NCBI RefSeq assembly: GCF_014196195.1
Contig: NZ_JACIDF010000001.1
Span: forward strand, 124,001-188,000
Reading direction: 5' to 3'
DNA length: 64,000 nucleotides
DNA from: Anoxybacteroides rupiense
GTDB lineage: Bacteria > Bacillota > Bacilli > Bacillales > Anoxybacillaceae
A program made the position numbers and the translations under genes. The notes under the pieces were generated by a model. That model saw nothing but the letters and a program-made list of their open reading frames with translations. It was not told the DNA's origin and did not search any database. Below, piece after piece: positions 9,661 to 20,754 of the stretch (positions are counted from its first letter, which is position 1; each line of letters opens with the position of its first letter).

Positions 9661-10757
9661 ACGCTTTCTCCTTCCTGTTTTCTCTTTTCATTCTCCAGAC
9701 TGTCCCAAACGCCCCAAAGATACATAATGCCAAGTGCCCGATCATACATTCCATAGCCGGGCCGCGCTTTTTCATTCCAAATCATCCGTCCGTGATCCGG
9801 CCGGATATACCCTTGGAAATTCGCCTCGTGCAGCGCCTTGACAATTTCACAGATATTCAGTGAACCGTCGCAGCTGCGATGAGATGTTTCTTCAAAATTA
9901 CCATTCTCGTAAACTTGAACATTGCGGACATGGGCAAATGGAACCCTCCCCATGGCCAGAAAATGCCGGAAGATTTGCGGAATGTCATTGTTTGGGTTGG
10001 CCCCCAGCGAACCGGAACATAACGTCAGTCCATTGGCTGGACTTTCAACCATGTTGACGATTTTCTCTAAATTTTCTTGATTCGTTACAATCCGCGGCAG
10101 CCCGAATACCGACCAAGGCGGGTCATCAGGGTGCAACGCCATTTGAATGCCGCATTCCTCAGCGACTGGAATAATTTGTTCTAAAAAATAGTGCAAATGG
10201 TCAAACAAATCGTCTTCTGTCACCCCTTTGTACAACTCAAAAAGACGTTTGATCGTCTTCAACCGTTCCGGTTCCCAGCCGGGCAGCAAAAAGCCGTTTG
10301 CTTCGTTTTCAACGCTCCGTACCATTTCTTCCGGGTCAATTTGTTCAATTTTTTCTTTTTCATAGGCAAGGACGGTAGAGCCATCTGGCCTCCTTTTAGC
10401 CAGATCAGAACGCGTCCAGTCGAAAATCGGCATGAAGTTGTAACAAATCACTTTTACGTTTGCCTTGGCTAAATGACGAATCGTTTGTTTGTAATTTTCA
10501 ATGTACCGCTCTCGTGTCGGCAAGCCTAGCTTAATATCTTCATGGACGTTGACACTCTCAATGACTTCAAGATGAAATCCTTTTTCATGGACGTGCCGCT
10601 TTAATTCCAATATATCATCAAGAGGCCAAACCTCTCCCACCGGAATGTGGTAGAGCGCCCCAACGATTCCTTCAACCCCTGGGATTTGTCTAATATCATC
10701 CAACGAAACCGTATCATGGTCTTTTCCAAACCAGCGAAAGACCATCTTCATTCTCAT
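9636..10757 (-). CDS. uxuA: D-mannonate dehydratase
   Basis: Converts D-mannonate to 2-keto-3-deoxy-D-gluconate. The 373-residue product begins [15 protein letters not shown]. It carries family hallmarks such as [34 protein letters not shown] (metal-binding Cys region), FAHVRNVQ and YIRPDHGRM near the C-terminus. The start at 10757 is preferred to an ATG at 10772 that overlaps the uxaC stop, because AAAGGAGG lies just upstream of it. Second enzyme gene of the operon, 11 bases after uxaC. Confidence 0.93.
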   Translation of the reverse strand: MRMKMVFRWFGKDHDTVSLDDIRQIPGVEGIVGALYHIPVGEVWPLDDILELKRHVHEKGFHLEVIESVNVHEDIKLGLPTRERYIENYKQTIRHLAKANVKVICYNFMPIFDWTRSDLAKRRPDGSTVLAYEKEKIEQIDPEEMVRSVENEANGFLLPGWEPERLKTIKRLFELYKGVTEDDLFDHLHYFLEQIIPVAEECGIQMALHPDDPPWSVFGLPRIVTNQENLEKIVNMVESPANGLTLCSGSLGANPNNDIPQIFRHFLAMGRVPFAHVRNVQVYENGNFEETSHRSCDGSLNICEIVKALHEANFQGYIRPDHGRMIWNEKARPGYGMYDRALGIMYLWGVWDSLENEKRKQEGESVCSPSIQI

Positions 10758-10768
10758 CTGTCCTCCTT

Positions 10769-12172
10769 TCATGGTAAAGGAAAGTATTGCTTAGCATTGA
10801 AATAGCATATATCTTGAATGATTTTCCCTAATAATGCGTAATCTTGGGGAATCTCCCCTCTTTCGACCCATGAACCGATCAAGTTGCAGACAATTCTTCG
10901 AAAATATTCGTGGCGCACATAAGATAAAAAGCTTCTAGAATCGGTCAACATGCCAACAAATGTGCTTAACACCCCCACATTGGCGAGATCCTTTAAATGC
11001 GTCACAATGCCATCTTGATGATCGTTAAACCACCAAGCCGCCCCAAATTGCACTTTTCCTTTTATCACTTCTTGCTGAAAGTTGCCGATCGTTGAAGCAA
11101 CGACATAGTTATAAATTGGGTTTAACGTATACACAATCGTTCTCGGCAATTGCCCTTCTTTGTCTAATGCATTTAAAAAGGCGTTCAACGGCTTCGCAAA
11201 GAGAAAATCGTTAATCGAGTCATAGCCGGTGTTGGGCCCGAGTTGTCGAAACATTTTCTCGTTTGTATTTCTAATCGAGCCGATGTGAAGCTGCATCACC
11301 CAGCCGAGTGATTGGTAGAGGCGAGCCAGAAAACATAAAGTGAATGTTTTATATTTTTCTTCTTCCTCCCCGCTGACGGCAAATCCTTCTTTTCGTTTTT
11401 GGAAAATGGCACTTGCTTCATTCCAATCGCACCAAGCATACGGCAGATACTCCAATCCGTGATCAGCCATCCGGCATCCAGCCTCGTGGAAATAGCGAAC
11501 GCGGTTTTCGATAGCTTGCAACAGCTGCTCATAATGCGTGATCGAAACGCCTGCCGTTTTTCTTAATTCATCAACATAATCTAGAAAAGAGGACCGATTC
11601 AGTTCCAAAAGAGCGTCTGGCCGAAACGAAGGCACTACTTTAACAGGAAACGATAGATCTTCGGCGATTTGTTTATGGTATGATAAATCATCAAGCGGAT
11701 CATCGGTTGTGCCGATCCATTCAACATTGGACTTCAGAATAAAGCCACGGGCTGAAAATCCCTCTTGTTGCAGCAACGTATTGCAATGATTCCATATTTC
11801 CCACCATGTCTGTTCGTTCAAAAGGGCATCGACCTGAAAATACCGTTTCAATTCCAAGTGTGTCCAATGATAGAGCGGATTCCCGATACAATAAGGGACC
11901 GTTCGGGCCCAAGCGCGAAATTTTTCCTCAGCCGAAGCTTTTCCAGTAATATACGGTTCCTCAACTCCTAACATCCGCATCGCTCGCCATTTGTAATGGT
12001 CCCCTTCAAGCCAAAGCTCGGTCATATCGTGAAACCGTCGGTCTTCGGCAATCTCCCTTGCGCTTAAATGGCAGTGATAATCGATGATGGGCAACGTTTT
12101 CGCATATTCATGATACAGCGCTTGTGCATGTTTGTTTTGCAGCAAAAAATGATCATGAATGAACGGCTGCAC
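10769..12172 (-). CDS. uxaC: Glucuronate (uronate) isomerase
   Basis: Isomerises D-glucuronate to D-fructuronate (and galacturonate to tagaturonate), the entry step for glucuronate released by the GH67 enzyme. The 467-residue protein has the family start with the metal-binding DYHCHLS, the central [11 protein letters not shown] and the late [18 protein letters not shown]. The start is a GTG at 12172 with GGGGAG 5 bases before it; upstream in-frame codons lack a ribosome site. It begins 28 bases after uxuR. Confidence 0.94.
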   Translation of the reverse strand: MQPFIHDHFLLQNKHAQALYHEYAKTLPIIDYHCHLSAREIAEDRRFHDMTELWLEGDHYKWRAMRMLGVEEPYITGKASAEEKFRAWARTVPYCIGNPLYHWTHLELKRYFQVDALLNEQTWWEIWNHCNTLLQQEGFSARGFILKSNVEWIGTTDDPLDDLSYHKQIAEDLSFPVKVVPSFRPDALLELNRSSFLDYVDELRKTAGVSITHYEQLLQAIENRVRYFHEAGCRMADHGLEYLPYAWCDWNEASAIFQKRKEGFAVSGEEEEKYKTFTLCFLARLYQSLGWVMQLHIGSIRNTNEKMFRQLGPNTGYDSINDFLFAKPLNAFLNALDKEGQLPRTIVYTLNPIYNYVVASTIGNFQQEVIKGKVQFGAAWWFNDHQDGIVTHLKDLANVGVLSTFVGMLTDSRSFLSYVRHEYFRRIVCNLIGSWVERGEIPQDYALLGKIIQDICYFNAKQYFPLP

Positions 12173-12200
12173 GGTTTCTCCCCTCTCTTTTCTTTGCCAG

Positions 12201-12902
12201 TTAAACAAAGTAGTGCGGATATTGTTTTTTCAACTGATCCTTTTCAATATCCACAAGCCGCAAATGTTCCTCCATTACTTTCCGGACTTTCTCTGCTTCT
12301 TTATCCGCAATCAATTGATAAATTTGCTTGTGATGAGAAATGATAATATCCCAGTCTAAGTCGGAAGACAATCGCAGTACGCGTAAACGATTGAAATGAC
12401 TGTTTAAGCTTTGCACCATCTTCCATGAGCGCGACATGCGGCAACCATCAAAAATAAGTTGATGAAACATCTCATCAAGCTCAAAAAGTTCCAAAAAATT
12501 CCCTTTTTCCACGCACAGTTCCTGCATCATAATGTTCTTCTCAAGTTGAAACAAATGATCTTGGCGAAATCTCGTGCAAGCTAACGCCGCGACTTCTTTT
12601 TCAACCACCTCACGAATGAAACGCCCTTCTTCAACATGTTCCAGATTAATACGCGAAACGATCGTCCCACTCTGTGGAATGATATCGAGTAGCTCTTCCT
12701 GCGCCAGTTTTAAAAACGCTTCGCGTACCGGGGTGCGGCTAATATGAAGCTGCTCAGCAATTTCTTTTTCTGAAATTTTCGTTCCTGGTTCAAGCTTCAG
12801 ACGCAAAATTTTTTCTTTCAGCATGTCATACAACTGATCTCGCGCTGAGCCTCTAATGGAACTTTTGATTTGCTGGCTTTGCTGGGAAGTAAACATCGTC
12901 AT
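12201..12902 (-). CDS. uxuR: GntR-family (FadR-type) repressor of glucuronate genes
   Basis: A 233-residue GntR/FadR regulator. The winged helix lies near residues 20-85 with AEQLHISRTPVREAFLKL, followed by an all-helical FCD effector domain containing the Asp/His ligands typical of sugar-acid sensors (ELDEMFHQLIFDGCR). The start is put at 12902 (GGGAG 6 bases upstream) because the operator at 12924-12937 would otherwise be inside the gene. It heads uxaC-uxuA-uxuB. The same operator motif is found before aguE and the DUF624 gene, so UxuR probably represses uptake and catabolism until a uronate intermediate binds. The effector is not known from the sequence. Confidence 0.85.
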   Translation of the reverse strand: MTMFTSQQSQQIKSSIRGSARDQLYDMLKEKILRLKLEPGTKISEKEIAEQLHISRTPVREAFLKLAQEELLDIIPQSGTIVSRINLEHVEEGRFIREVVEKEVAALACTRFRQDHLFQLEKNIMMQELCVEKGNFLELFELDEMFHQLIFDGCRMSRSWKMVQSLNSHFNRLRVLRLSSDLDWDIIISHHKQIYQLIADKEAEKVRKVMEEHLRLVDIEKDQLKKQYPHYFV

Positions 12903-12923
12903 TGAGTTCTCCCTTTCTTCTAT

Positions 12924-12937
12924 ACTAGTATGGTAGA
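12924..12937. promoter_or_regulatory. UxuR operator at its own promoter
   Basis: ACTAGTATGGTAGA matches ACTAGTATACTAGT at 11 of 14 positions. On the minus strand it lies between a TTGTTT (12947-12942) and a TATAGA (12924-12919) spaced by 17 bases. That promoter would leave a leader of only about 10 bases before the ATG, so the exact start site is uncertain. Autoregulation is the natural reading. Confidence 0.65.
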
Positions 12938-13105
12938 AACCAAACAAATGGTTTTCCTTCATTTTACTCCAATCTGTTCCACCTATCCACCTTTACCCTC
13001 CGAATGATCTGTTCTTTTTTCACTCTCCCCTCACGATCAAGACAAGTTCGTCTATTGATTCTAATCCCCGCTGAGTCGTCTCGTACATGTAACAGCTTGC
13101 CTCGT

Positions 13106-13165
13106 TCATCCTCCGCTTGCCGGTGTAAAGGATGCAATCGATTCTCCAATGGCGACAATGTCCAT
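13106..13165 (-). pseudogene. kdgK: Relic 5' end of 2-keto-3-deoxygluconate kinase
   Basis: Directly after a strong ribosome site (AAAGGAGGG, 5 bases) an ATG opens a 19-codon frame, MDIVAIGESIASFTPASGG, then TGA. This matches the N-terminus of PfkB-type KDG kinases (MDxVxIGExxxxFTP). Nothing else of the kinase is recognisable. A different frame continues to about 12964 with coding-like but unrecognised sequence (IRINRRTCLDREGRVKKEQI). It lies between xynB1 and uxuR, near where other Geobacillus carry kdg genes. No intact kdgK or kdgA is present in this window. Confidence 0.55.
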
Positions 13166-13259
13166 ACCATCCCTCCTTTTGTTAACTGTTTTTCCCCAAA
13201 ACCTCATAATCTTTACGTGCATTTAAAGATCATACGCTACGATTTTTAAACCCATAAAC

Positions 13260-14768
13260 TTACGAATACGATGTCATTTGATTGTCATCGAGACCGGAAT
13301 ACGTATACGTGGCATCTTTAATTGGTTCGATTTCGATGAGCGTCACTTCATTTTTCGTCAACAGAAGAGACAAACGAGCCGCACCGTTTTCCGCCCTCAG
13401 CCGTTCAGTCGTTACTTTCGGCCGTGCCACTTGACGCAACGTCTCAATTGCTTTCCGGCTCGGAAAGCGGGGCCGGTCCATCTGCTTCCATACTCTCCAC
13501 GGGTTTCCGTACTCTTCATTAACGGTTTGCCGTTTCATAAATCCATCAGTAAATGGAATGGGAATATCCAGCCGTATTTCTTTGGTCCATCCCTCGCCTT
13601 TTTCCATAACTAAATTCCAGAGCACTACCGCGACCGATCCATCTTTCCGCCTAGTCACCATCATCTCTGAGTCACGATACAGCAGTTCCTCGCCCAATGT
13701 ATTAAAAAACGTAAATACATGAAACGTCGGTTTCGGAATCGCATGGAGTGCCACCAAACCGAATCCGCCGTGAAACACCGCTTTTGGTACGTCCATTTCC
13801 TCAAACACATCGCTAAACGTCCAATACGAAAACGAATCGACATAATCGCCGCCTTCACTCAAAATACGGGCGATATAGGCAGCATTGAGAGCCGTATCAT
13901 GAATCGGGTTGACCGGGCTATACGACGTGTTATATTCCGTAATATGAAACGGTAAATTTGGGAACGGGGATTGGTTAATCAATTCGCGCACCGTTTTGAA
14001 CTGCTCAAGCATATCTTCGGGCGGCTCAAGCTCCTGGTAGTAATATTCAAACGTTTTCTTATGCGGCGCCTTCGACGTATAGGCATGCCGACTTACAAAA
14101 TCAACAGGTATATGTTTTTCGGCACAAAAATTCAAGAAATCGACAATCCATTCGTCGCTTCCCCCGCAAATAGCGGGACCTCCGACTTGCAATTGAGGAT
14201 GCACACTTTTTACCGCTTGTGCCGTCACTTCATATAGCTTAAAATATTCTTGTTTGTCTGCATCCTTCCAAAAATTCACTAAATTCGGCTCATTCCATAC
14301 TTCAAACGGCCATGTTCGCACTTCCTCCATCCCGTAGCGTTCAACAAAATGGGAAACGACTGCCACAATTAAATCGCGCCATTTGCCATAATCTTTCGGC
14401 GGGGTAACGTTTCCTTTCCAATAAAAAACGGTTTGCTCTCCTGAAGCGAGCGCGCTCGGCATGAACCCGAGTTCAATAAACGGGCGAATGTTCAAATCCA
14501 AATATGAATCAAGAATCCGGTCGATGTACGTAAAGTTGTAGAACGGCCTCATTTCTCCGTCTATTTCTACTTCTCGATAAATCCCGACATCATCGGAAAG
14601 CAAGCCATGGCCGCGAATATATTGAAATCCAATTTTCTCTTGGACGAGCTTCAGATGATCTAAATATTCCTTTTGTAAAGCAAGGCCGAGCCGGCCGGTG
14701 CCAACACAAAATTTCCAATTCTTCCTGAAGTTCATTCGCCGACCATCGGGCACTTTAACGACTTTCAT
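13260..14768 (-). CDS. xynB1: Beta-xylosidase, glycoside hydrolase family 39
   Basis: A cytoplasmic retaining beta-1,4-xylosidase that removes xylose from the non-reducing end of xylo-oligosaccharides. The 502-residue product lacks a signal peptide and closely resembles XynB1 of G. stearothermophilus T-6. The acid/base Glu is in [13 protein letters not shown] (about residue 160) and the nucleophile Glu in HITEYNTSY (about residue 278). The C-terminal part forms the beta-sandwich. It lies 21 bases after aguA in the aguE-aguF-aguG-aguA-xynB1 order, so it should be expressed with aldouronic-acid uptake. Confidence 0.95.
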   Translation of the reverse strand: MKVVKVPDGRRMNFRKNWKFCVGTGRLGLALQKEYLDHLKLVQEKIGFQYIRGHGLLSDDVGIYREVEIDGEMRPFYNFTYIDRILDSYLDLNIRPFIELGFMPSALASGEQTVFYWKGNVTPPKDYGKWRDLIVAVVSHFVERYGMEEVRTWPFEVWNEPNLVNFWKDADKQEYFKLYEVTAQAVKSVHPQLQVGGPAICGGSDEWIVDFLNFCAEKHIPVDFVSRHAYTSKAPHKKTFEYYYQELEPPEDMLEQFKTVRELINQSPFPNLPFHITEYNTSYSPVNPIHDTALNAAYIARILSEGGDYVDSFSYWTFSDVFEEMDVPKAVFHGGFGLVALHAIPKPTFHVFTFFNTLGEELLYRDSEMMVTRRKDGSVAVVLWNLVMEKGEGWTKEIRLDIPIPFTDGFMKRQTVNEEYGNPWRVWKQMDRPRFPSRKAIETLRQVARPKVTTERLRAENGAARLSLLLTKNEVTLIEIEPIKDATYTYSGLDDNQMTSYS

Positions 14769-14789
14769 CCTCTACGCCTCCCCTATTCA

Positions 14790-16844
14790 TTATCGATAAA
14801 TTTTCCGTCCATATTGGTCATCGATGCCTGATTTGCGATAAAAATACGTATTGATGACATCACGCCATTCCTTTGCATGTTCAATCTGAATCGCAAGCCG
14901 TTCCAATACATCCATATACCGTTTTTCGTCCATTTTCCCTTTCAGTTGCTCCCACCGTTTTTTGAGCTGTTGGGTCTGCTCTACTCCAGCAAAATGAGTG
15001 TTGTAAATATGCTGCATCACTGTTTCACCCGATTTTAAACGATAGGTATACGGAACATGGTGAAAAAACAGTAACAGCTCATCAGGACAAGTATCCAATA
15101 ATTCATACATCGTCGCATTTTCCGGAAAATACTGTGCGGTATAGCCGGTTCCGGTTGCGACCGTCCGATCGACTCCGATTCCTTTGCAGTCAGCATAGTG
15201 GTACGTTCCCCAATGGGAATATTCATATCCATCCACGTTCGGTCCATAGTGGTGGCCTGGGTTCACCATCCAGCCGACGCCAAGCGGAGCGGTATAGTTT
15301 TCGTAAATGCGCCATGATTCCAAAAGCATTCCGCTAATTTGCTCAACGAGTTGCGGATCATTCCCAAATGTTTGCACAATCCATTCTTTCGCTATTTCCT
15401 CCGCAGACAAATCCGGATTCCAAGCAAGACGCCCAAATCCATATAAATTGGCTTGTGCGAGCGTATGCCCAGTCCAGTTGGGGTCATCGCCAATATTGGA
15501 TACACCGACCATGCCACTATACCGATAACCGAATAAAGAGCCATCGATCACTTTTTTCACTTCTGATCCTTTCCCTTTGGCATATGTATCAAATTCAAGC
15601 ACCTCTTTCCATTGAGGAACAAGAAAACATAAATGCTTTTGCTGTCCTGTATACTCTTGGGTGATTTGAACTTCTAGCATTTGGTTCGTTTTCGGCATGG
15701 CGCCGAATAAAGGGGAAACGGGTTCCCGCACTTGAAAATCCATCGGGCCGTTTTTAATTTGTAAAATAACGTTCGAATGAAACTGCCCATCCAATGGCTT
15801 AAAATGCTCATAAGCGGCTTTTGCTCGATCTGTTGTTCTGTCTCGCCAGTCCTGCTGACAGTTATAGACAAAACATCTCCAAATCACGACACCTCCGAAC
15901 GGTTCCAGCGCTTCGGCCAACATATTTGCTCCATCCACATGATTGCGTCCATAGGTGAACGGACCGGGTCGGAACTCGGAGTCCGCCTTGACGACAAAAC
16001 CGCCAAAATCAGGGATATAGCGATAAATTTGTTCAACAGTTTCCTTCCACCATTGCTTTACACTTGGATGAAGCGGATCGGCGGTCGAAAGCCCACCGAT
16101 TTCAATCGGACTCGCATAGTTAATGCTTAAGAACGTTTGAATGCCGTATATCCGGAAGATATCCGCCACTTCCGCCACTTCAGGTAAAAACTCTTCCGTG
16201 ATCAAATTCGTTTCTGTTTGATGAACGTTTACATTATTGATCGAAAGCGCATTAATGCCTATGGAAGCAAGCAGCCGCGCATAATCTTTAATCCGTTGCT
16301 TTTGTTTGACAAACTGGCCGTCAGCAAAGAAAATCGATCGTCCCGCATACCCGCGCTCAATACTTCCATCCATATTATCCCAGTGATTGATCATGCGCAA
16401 TTGATTTCTCGGCTGTTCTACGATTGACAAATGGTAAACATCTTCCTTCATCTCAAGCAAGCGAAGGAAGTGAAACACACCGTATAGCGTTCCTTTCTCT
16501 GTCTTCCCGGCAATGTAGATGTACGGTTGCCCATCGTGAACATAAGAATAAATAACATAGCCGTCCGGATCATAAACTGCCGTAGCGTCACGATCCGGCC
16601 ATTGCTCCTTTATCTCATCATCATCAAGCGTTCCGAGCCAAATAAAACTCGTTTGTCCAGCTTCCGCCGTTACTTGCGGCTCGATGCCAAACATCGATGC
16701 CATTCCGACCTTTAGCTCTTCCACTGCCGCGCGGAAAACCGAGGACTCCCCTTTGGCTACAATCGTTTTAACCAATAATGGACTGTCTTGATATTTATCA
16801 TTTTTCTCATATCGCAGCCAGCAAGATTCATATTCTTTCGTCAT
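14790..16844 (-). CDS. aguA: Alpha-glucuronidase, glycoside hydrolase family 67
   Basis: An inverting cytoplasmic enzyme that cleaves 4-O-methylglucuronic acid from the non-reducing end of aldouronic acids. The 684-residue protein has the three family regions: an N-terminal domain, the TIM barrel with [20 protein letters not shown] and the acid Glu in [11 protein letters not shown] (about 285), the two base carboxylates in the [10 protein letters not shown] and [11 protein letters not shown] stretches, and the C-terminal dimerisation region. It differs from T-6 AguA mainly in the N-terminal 100 residues. It lies 16 bases after aguG and supplies glucuronate to uxaC. Confidence 0.96.
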   Translation of the reverse strand: MTKEYESCWLRYEKNDKYQDSPLLVKTIVAKGESSVFRAAVEELKVGMASMFGIEPQVTAEAGQTSFIWLGTLDDDEIKEQWPDRDATAVYDPDGYVIYSYVHDGQPYIYIAGKTEKGTLYGVFHFLRLLEMKEDVYHLSIVEQPRNQLRMINHWDNMDGSIERGYAGRSIFFADGQFVKQKQRIKDYARLLASIGINALSINNVNVHQTETNLITEEFLPEVAEVADIFRIYGIQTFLSINYASPIEIGGLSTADPLHPSVKQWWKETVEQIYRYIPDFGGFVVKADSEFRPGPFTYGRNHVDGANMLAEALEPFGGVVIWRCFVYNCQQDWRDRTTDRAKAAYEHFKPLDGQFHSNVILQIKNGPMDFQVREPVSPLFGAMPKTNQMLEVQITQEYTGQQKHLCFLVPQWKEVLEFDTYAKGKGSEVKKVIDGSLFGYRYSGMVGVSNIGDDPNWTGHTLAQANLYGFGRLAWNPDLSAEEIAKEWIVQTFGNDPQLVEQISGMLLESWRIYENYTAPLGVGWMVNPGHHYGPNVDGYEYSHWGTYHYADCKGIGVDRTVATGTGYTAQYFPENATMYELLDTCPDELLLFFHHVPYTYRLKSGETVMQHIYNTHFAGVEQTQQLKKRWEQLKGKMDEKRYMDVLERLAIQIEHAKEWRDVINTYFYRKSGIDDQYGRKIYR

Positions 16845-16860
16845 GTCCGCCTATCTCCTC

Positions 16861-17751
16861 TCATTCTTTTTCTGCCCCTAATACAATCCCCTTAACGAAA
16901 AACCTTTGCACAAATGGATAGACGACCAGCATCGGCAACGCCGCAATAAAAATTTGCGCTGCTTTCACCGTCCGTTCAGACAAATTTTTCATTGTTTCGG
17001 CATCGACACTCATTTTCGTAAAGTCTTGTTGAACAATGATTGTTTGCAAGAAAGTGGATAACGGATAATGTTTAACATCAGACATGTAAATCATCCCATC
17101 AAACCATGAATTCCAATGAAACACCATTGTAAAAAGCGAAATCGTCGCAATAGCTGGAATAGAGATCGGCAAATAAATTTTCCAAAAAATCGTAAAATGA
17201 TTAGCCCCATCCATCAAAGCGGCTTCTTCAAGCGATTTCGGCACCGATGTCCGGAAAAAGTTAACAAGCAAAATTAAGTTGAATGAACTGACCGCCGATG
17301 GCAAAATCAACGCCCAAATGGTATCCATCAATCCAAGTTTCGTCACGACCATATAAGTTGGCACAAGGCCGCCGTGAAACAGCATAGTAAAAACGAAAAA
17401 CCACATATAAATTTTCCGACCATGAAATGCTTTGTCACTTTTGGATAATGGATAAGCCGCACACAACATGACTGCCATAGAAATGACAGTTCCTAATATA
17501 ACCCGCAAAAACGAATTCCAGAGCGAGCGCAAAAAGTTTTCATTTCCAATCGTTTTTTCGTACGCATCAATTGTAAAATCGACCGGCCACAGCCCGACAA
17601 GATTGGCGGTCGCCGCCGCGCTTCCGCTAAAAGAAACGGCTAAAATATGAATCAACGGCAAAATACAAAGCAACGCAATGACGGTTAAAAGAACATAGTT
17701 AAAAATGGCAAATATTTTATAGGACAAACTTTTTTGATAATGATGATGCAT
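16861..17751 (-). CDS. aguG: Aldouronic-acid ABC transporter permease (LplC type)
   Basis: A 296-residue CUT1-family permease with six hydrophobic helices. The cytoplasmic coupling (EAA) loop EAALMDGANHFTIFWKIYLP is near residue 190. The start at 17751 follows GGGAGG by 7 bases; the longer upstream frame overlaps aguF. With aguF and aguE it forms the importer for substituted xylo-oligosaccharides. No ATPase gene accompanies it, so a shared MsmX-type ATPase encoded elsewhere is expected, as for other CUT1 systems in Bacillaceae. Confidence 0.9.
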   Translation of the reverse strand: MHHHYQKSLSYKIFAIFNYVLLTVIALLCILPLIHILAVSFSGSAAATANLVGLWPVDFTIDAYEKTIGNENFLRSLWNSFLRVILGTVISMAVMLCAAYPLSKSDKAFHGRKIYMWFFVFTMLFHGGLVPTYMVVTKLGLMDTIWALILPSAVSSFNLILLVNFFRTSVPKSLEEAALMDGANHFTIFWKIYLPISIPAIATISLFTMVFHWNSWFDGMIYMSDVKHYPLSTFLQTIIVQQDFTKMSVDAETMKNLSERTVKAAQIFIAALPMLVVYPFVQRFFVKGIVLGAEKE

Positions 17752-17764
17752 ATCCTCCCCTCCC

Positions 17765-18712
17765 TTAAAAGATTTTATAATTGGCATATTTATAAGCGAG
17801 TCGATATCCCGTTACCACTAACATAAAGCTGATAATAGATTTAAATAACCCAACGGCGGTCGCATAACTGAAGTCTCCATTTAAAAGACCAACGCGATAA
17901 ACGTACGTATCAATAATATCGCCCGTTTTATAAACAAGCGGATTGTACAAGTTTAAAATTTGGTCAAACCCGGCATTTAAAATATTTCCTAACGATAATG
18001 TTCCGACAACGATGATAATCGGCAGCATGGAAGGCAGCGTAATGTAAATGGTTTGCTGCCAGCGATTCGCACCATCAACGATCGCGGCTTCATACAACGA
18101 TGGATTGATTGAAGTAAGGGCGGCTAAAAACACGATCGTGTTAAATCCGCATTCTTTCCATACATCCGTCACAACAACGACCGTACGAAACCAATCGTTG
18201 TCACCGAGAAAAAAAATAGAATCCATTCCAAATAAAGATAACATGCGATTGACCATTCCTCCTTCAGGAGAAAGCATGTCAATCAAAATCCCGCCTAAAA
18301 TTACCCAGGATAAAAAGTGCGGCAAATACACGATCGTCTGGACAGTCCGTTTAAACTTCACCACGTATATTTCGTTAAGGAGCAAAGCAAACGCAAGCGG
18401 CACTCCGAGATTAAAAATGATTTTCAATGTGGAAATAACAAATGTATTCCATATAACTTGACGCGCATCTTCATATTCAAACATCGTTTTAAAATGTTCA
18501 AGACCGACCCATGGCGAGTGCAAAAAGCCAAGCCACGGCTCATAATCCTGAAACGCCATAACGAGTCCGACCATTGGAATGTATTGAAAAATAAACACAA
18601 TGACAATGGCGGGAAGCAGCATCGCATGCAGCTGCCATGTCCCCCTCCATTTTCGTTGTTTCCTTACTTCAACTGCCGCTGTTTGTCCTTTTAAATCCAC
18701 TGCCGGTTGCAT
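17765..18712 (-). CDS. aguF: Aldouronic-acid ABC transporter permease (LplB/YtcP partner type)
   Basis: A 315-residue CUT1 permease. A cytoplasmic N-terminus of about 30 residues is followed by six membrane helices and the EAA loop EAAIVDGANRWQQTIYITLP near residue 215. GGAGG precedes the ATG at good spacing. The stop is 13 bases before aguG. It forms the heterodimeric channel with AguG and receives substrate from the lipoprotein AguE. Confidence 0.9.
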   Translation of the reverse strand: MQPAVDLKGQTAAVEVRKQRKWRGTWQLHAMLLPAIVIVFIFQYIPMVGLVMAFQDYEPWLGFLHSPWVGLEHFKTMFEYEDARQVIWNTFVISTLKIIFNLGVPLAFALLLNEIYVVKFKRTVQTIVYLPHFLSWVILGGILIDMLSPEGGMVNRMLSLFGMDSIFFLGDNDWFRTVVVVTDVWKECGFNTIVFLAALTSINPSLYEAAIVDGANRWQQTIYITLPSMLPIIIVVGTLSLGNILNAGFDQILNLYNPLVYKTGDIIDTYVYRVGLLNGDFSYATAVGLFKSIISFMLVVTGYRLAYKYANYKIF

Positions 18713-18840
18713 GGTTTCCTCCTCCTTTCATCTGATCAAAAACATTTTTGCAGAATCGGTTCATACTAAAAAATAGGTGCAGACATTGATTGTGATTTCA
18801 AACATTCCAACCATGTCCGCACCGTCACATCCATTCCGCT

Positions 18841-20484
18841 TTACTTTTCCCCTTTCACCGATTGATACCACTCATTTACTTCTTTTGTCATTTCTTTACC
18901 GCCAGACTCTTCCCACTTTTTCACAAACTCGTCAAATGCACTGAGCGGCGCTCGACCATAAATGATGTTGGCGAACGTTTCCCGCTCCATTTTCGTCAAG
19001 AATTCCGAACGTTTTTGCATCGTTTTTGTTGGCGGTCCAGTAAACTCATTTTCAATACGGTATTGGTTTTGCTCATTGACGATGGTAGCCGCTTTCATAA
19101 AGGAATCGCCTAGGGAGACAATCCGTGTATACTCATAAGCGTTTTTCGGCTGGCGTTTGGTTGTATACATTTCTTCGACTAAATCGTAAAGCATATATGG
19201 GACGGTCGGAATGGCTTCAGTAATAAAATAGGTTCCTGGATCCAATCTTCCACCTGGAATTTCTTTGTCATCATAAACAGTCTTGCCGTCTTTCATGACA
19301 TAGTCATAGCCTTCAGCCAATCCATATTTAAAATACTTCGAATCGTTATATACATAAGCGAAGGCTTCATCTAAGTACTCAAAAAACTTATCCATATGTT
19401 TAAAATCTTTGCTAAATAAGAACATCCCTGTAACGAGCCCTTCACCGCGGCGTCCAATTTTTCCGTCTGGCCCACTCGGCAGCGGATATGGCTCAACCAC
19501 CGCCCCTGGGTTGTTTTTTAACGCGTCTGTAATCGGCCATCCAGATGCCCATGGAGGCGCAGAGATGATACCGGATTTTCCAGCTACAAAACTTTTAATC
19601 GCTGTCTGTTCGTCTAAAATCCCAACTTCTTGATCTAAGTATCCTTTTTCATACCATTCATGTAATTTCTCTAATCCCTTTTTGATCGACGGCTGGACAG
19701 AACCATAGACTAAAGAGCCATCTTCATCTTTTGACCATGAACCAGGTTCATAATTGCCGTACGCACCAAAAATAAAACTTCCGTCAGCAAGCCATGTCGC
19801 CAAACCATTTTTACTGGCCAACGTCAAACCAATGGTATCCTTTTTGCCATTTCCGTCAGGGTCTTTATTCACAAAGGCGTCCATAATTTTTTCAAGATCT
19901 TCAATCGTTTTTGGCGGCTGCAATTCTAATTTGTCGAGCCAATCTTTGCGGATCCAAAGCAATGAATCTGAGCCGTTACCGCCAGAAAAACGCGGAATGC
20001 CGTAACGTTTTCCATCAACCGTAGCCGGGTAAAACGCTTCTGGGAACTGATTAAAAATTTCCTTCAACCTCGGAGATGCGTATTTTTCAATGGCCTCATC
20101 AATAGGCATTACTTTTCCAGAACGAATCAAATCGTTGATTAATTGTCCGTCCGACACTTTGAATACGTCGGGCAACTTCTGGCCGGACGATAGAGCGAGG
20201 CGAATCTTATTATGATATTGCTCATCGTTCGGAGCCGTCCATAGAGTTTTCCATTTAATCCCCAATTCCTTCTCTGACCATCGTGTGATCGGATTGTTAT
20301 TCAAATCTTCCCCATTTCGAAATTTTGTGTCATCTTTTAGGGTACGCACAGTTGTAATGGTGACTTTTCCATCTTTCGATTCACTGGAGCCGCCTGATGA
20401 AGCTGATTCATTGTCCGTGCACCCCGCAAGCATTCCAACAGCCAATGCTGTTGCTGCTAAAGTGGCCAAAAACTTTTTTAGCAT
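18841..20484 (-). CDS. aguE: Aldouronic-acid binding lipoprotein of ABC transporter
   Basis: A 547-residue extracellular solute-binding protein of the LplA/YtcQ group (large CUT1 binding proteins). The lipoprotein signal peptide ends in the lipobox LAGC near residue 22, followed by a Ser/Gly-rich linker. It heads aguEFG-aguA-xynB1. The 128-base gap to aguF has no obvious terminator. Two UxuR motifs (20661-20674 and 20755-20768) lie upstream. The substrate follows from the neighbours and from the T-6 system, not from the protein itself. Confidence 0.88.
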   Translation of the reverse strand: MLKKFLATLAATALAVGMLAGCTDNESASSGGSSESKDGKVTITTVRTLKDDTKFRNGEDLNNNPITRWSEKELGIKWKTLWTAPNDEQYHNKIRLALSSGQKLPDVFKVSDGQLINDLIRSGKVMPIDEAIEKYASPRLKEIFNQFPEAFYPATVDGKRYGIPRFSGGNGSDSLLWIRKDWLDKLELQPPKTIEDLEKIMDAFVNKDPDGNGKKDTIGLTLASKNGLATWLADGSFIFGAYGNYEPGSWSKDEDGSLVYGSVQPSIKKGLEKLHEWYEKGYLDQEVGILDEQTAIKSFVAGKSGIISAPPWASGWPITDALKNNPGAVVEPYPLPSGPDGKIGRRGEGLVTGMFLFSKDFKHMDKFFEYLDEAFAYVYNDSKYFKYGLAEGYDYVMKDGKTVYDDKEIPGGRLDPGTYFITEAIPTVPYMLYDLVEEMYTTKRQPKNAYEYTRIVSLGDSFMKAATIVNEQNQYRIENEFTGPPTKTMQKRSEFLTKMERETFANIIYGRAPLSAFDEFVKKWEESGGKEMTKEVNEWYQSVKGEK

Positions 20485-20660
20485 TTTTCTCCCTCCAATC
20501 CTACTTTTCTAGATCCCCCTTAACCGGAAACTACTATAAAGAAAAACGGTACCCCTCTAATTCAATCCCCCCCTTCACGACTAAAAGTAAGCGATTTCAA
20601 AATAAACTTTAACAAGCGATATTCTCTCCCTGCAGAATGTAATCATTAAAAAATTAACAT

Positions 20661-20674
20661 TCTAGTATGTTAGT
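20661..20674. promoter_or_regulatory. UxuR operator 1 upstream of aguE
   Basis: TCTAGTATGTTAGT matches ACTAGTATACTAGT at 11 of 14 positions. On the minus strand a TTGCCA (20681-20676) and a GTTAAT 17 bases further flank it, so it would cover the promoter spacer. Confidence 0.55.
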
Positions 20675-20754
20675 TTGGCAACAATCTTCCTTAATTACTT
20701 CCAAAAGATATAACAGCCAAACGCATAATTTCGCACTGAATGATTATTAGTAAT

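Noticed and set aside
12964-13170. 68-codon minus-strand frame starting with ATG at 13170
   Set aside because: Its start is badly placed relative to the ribosome site compared with the kdgK-like ATG at 13165, and no family is recognised; treated as part of a relic region rather than a gene.
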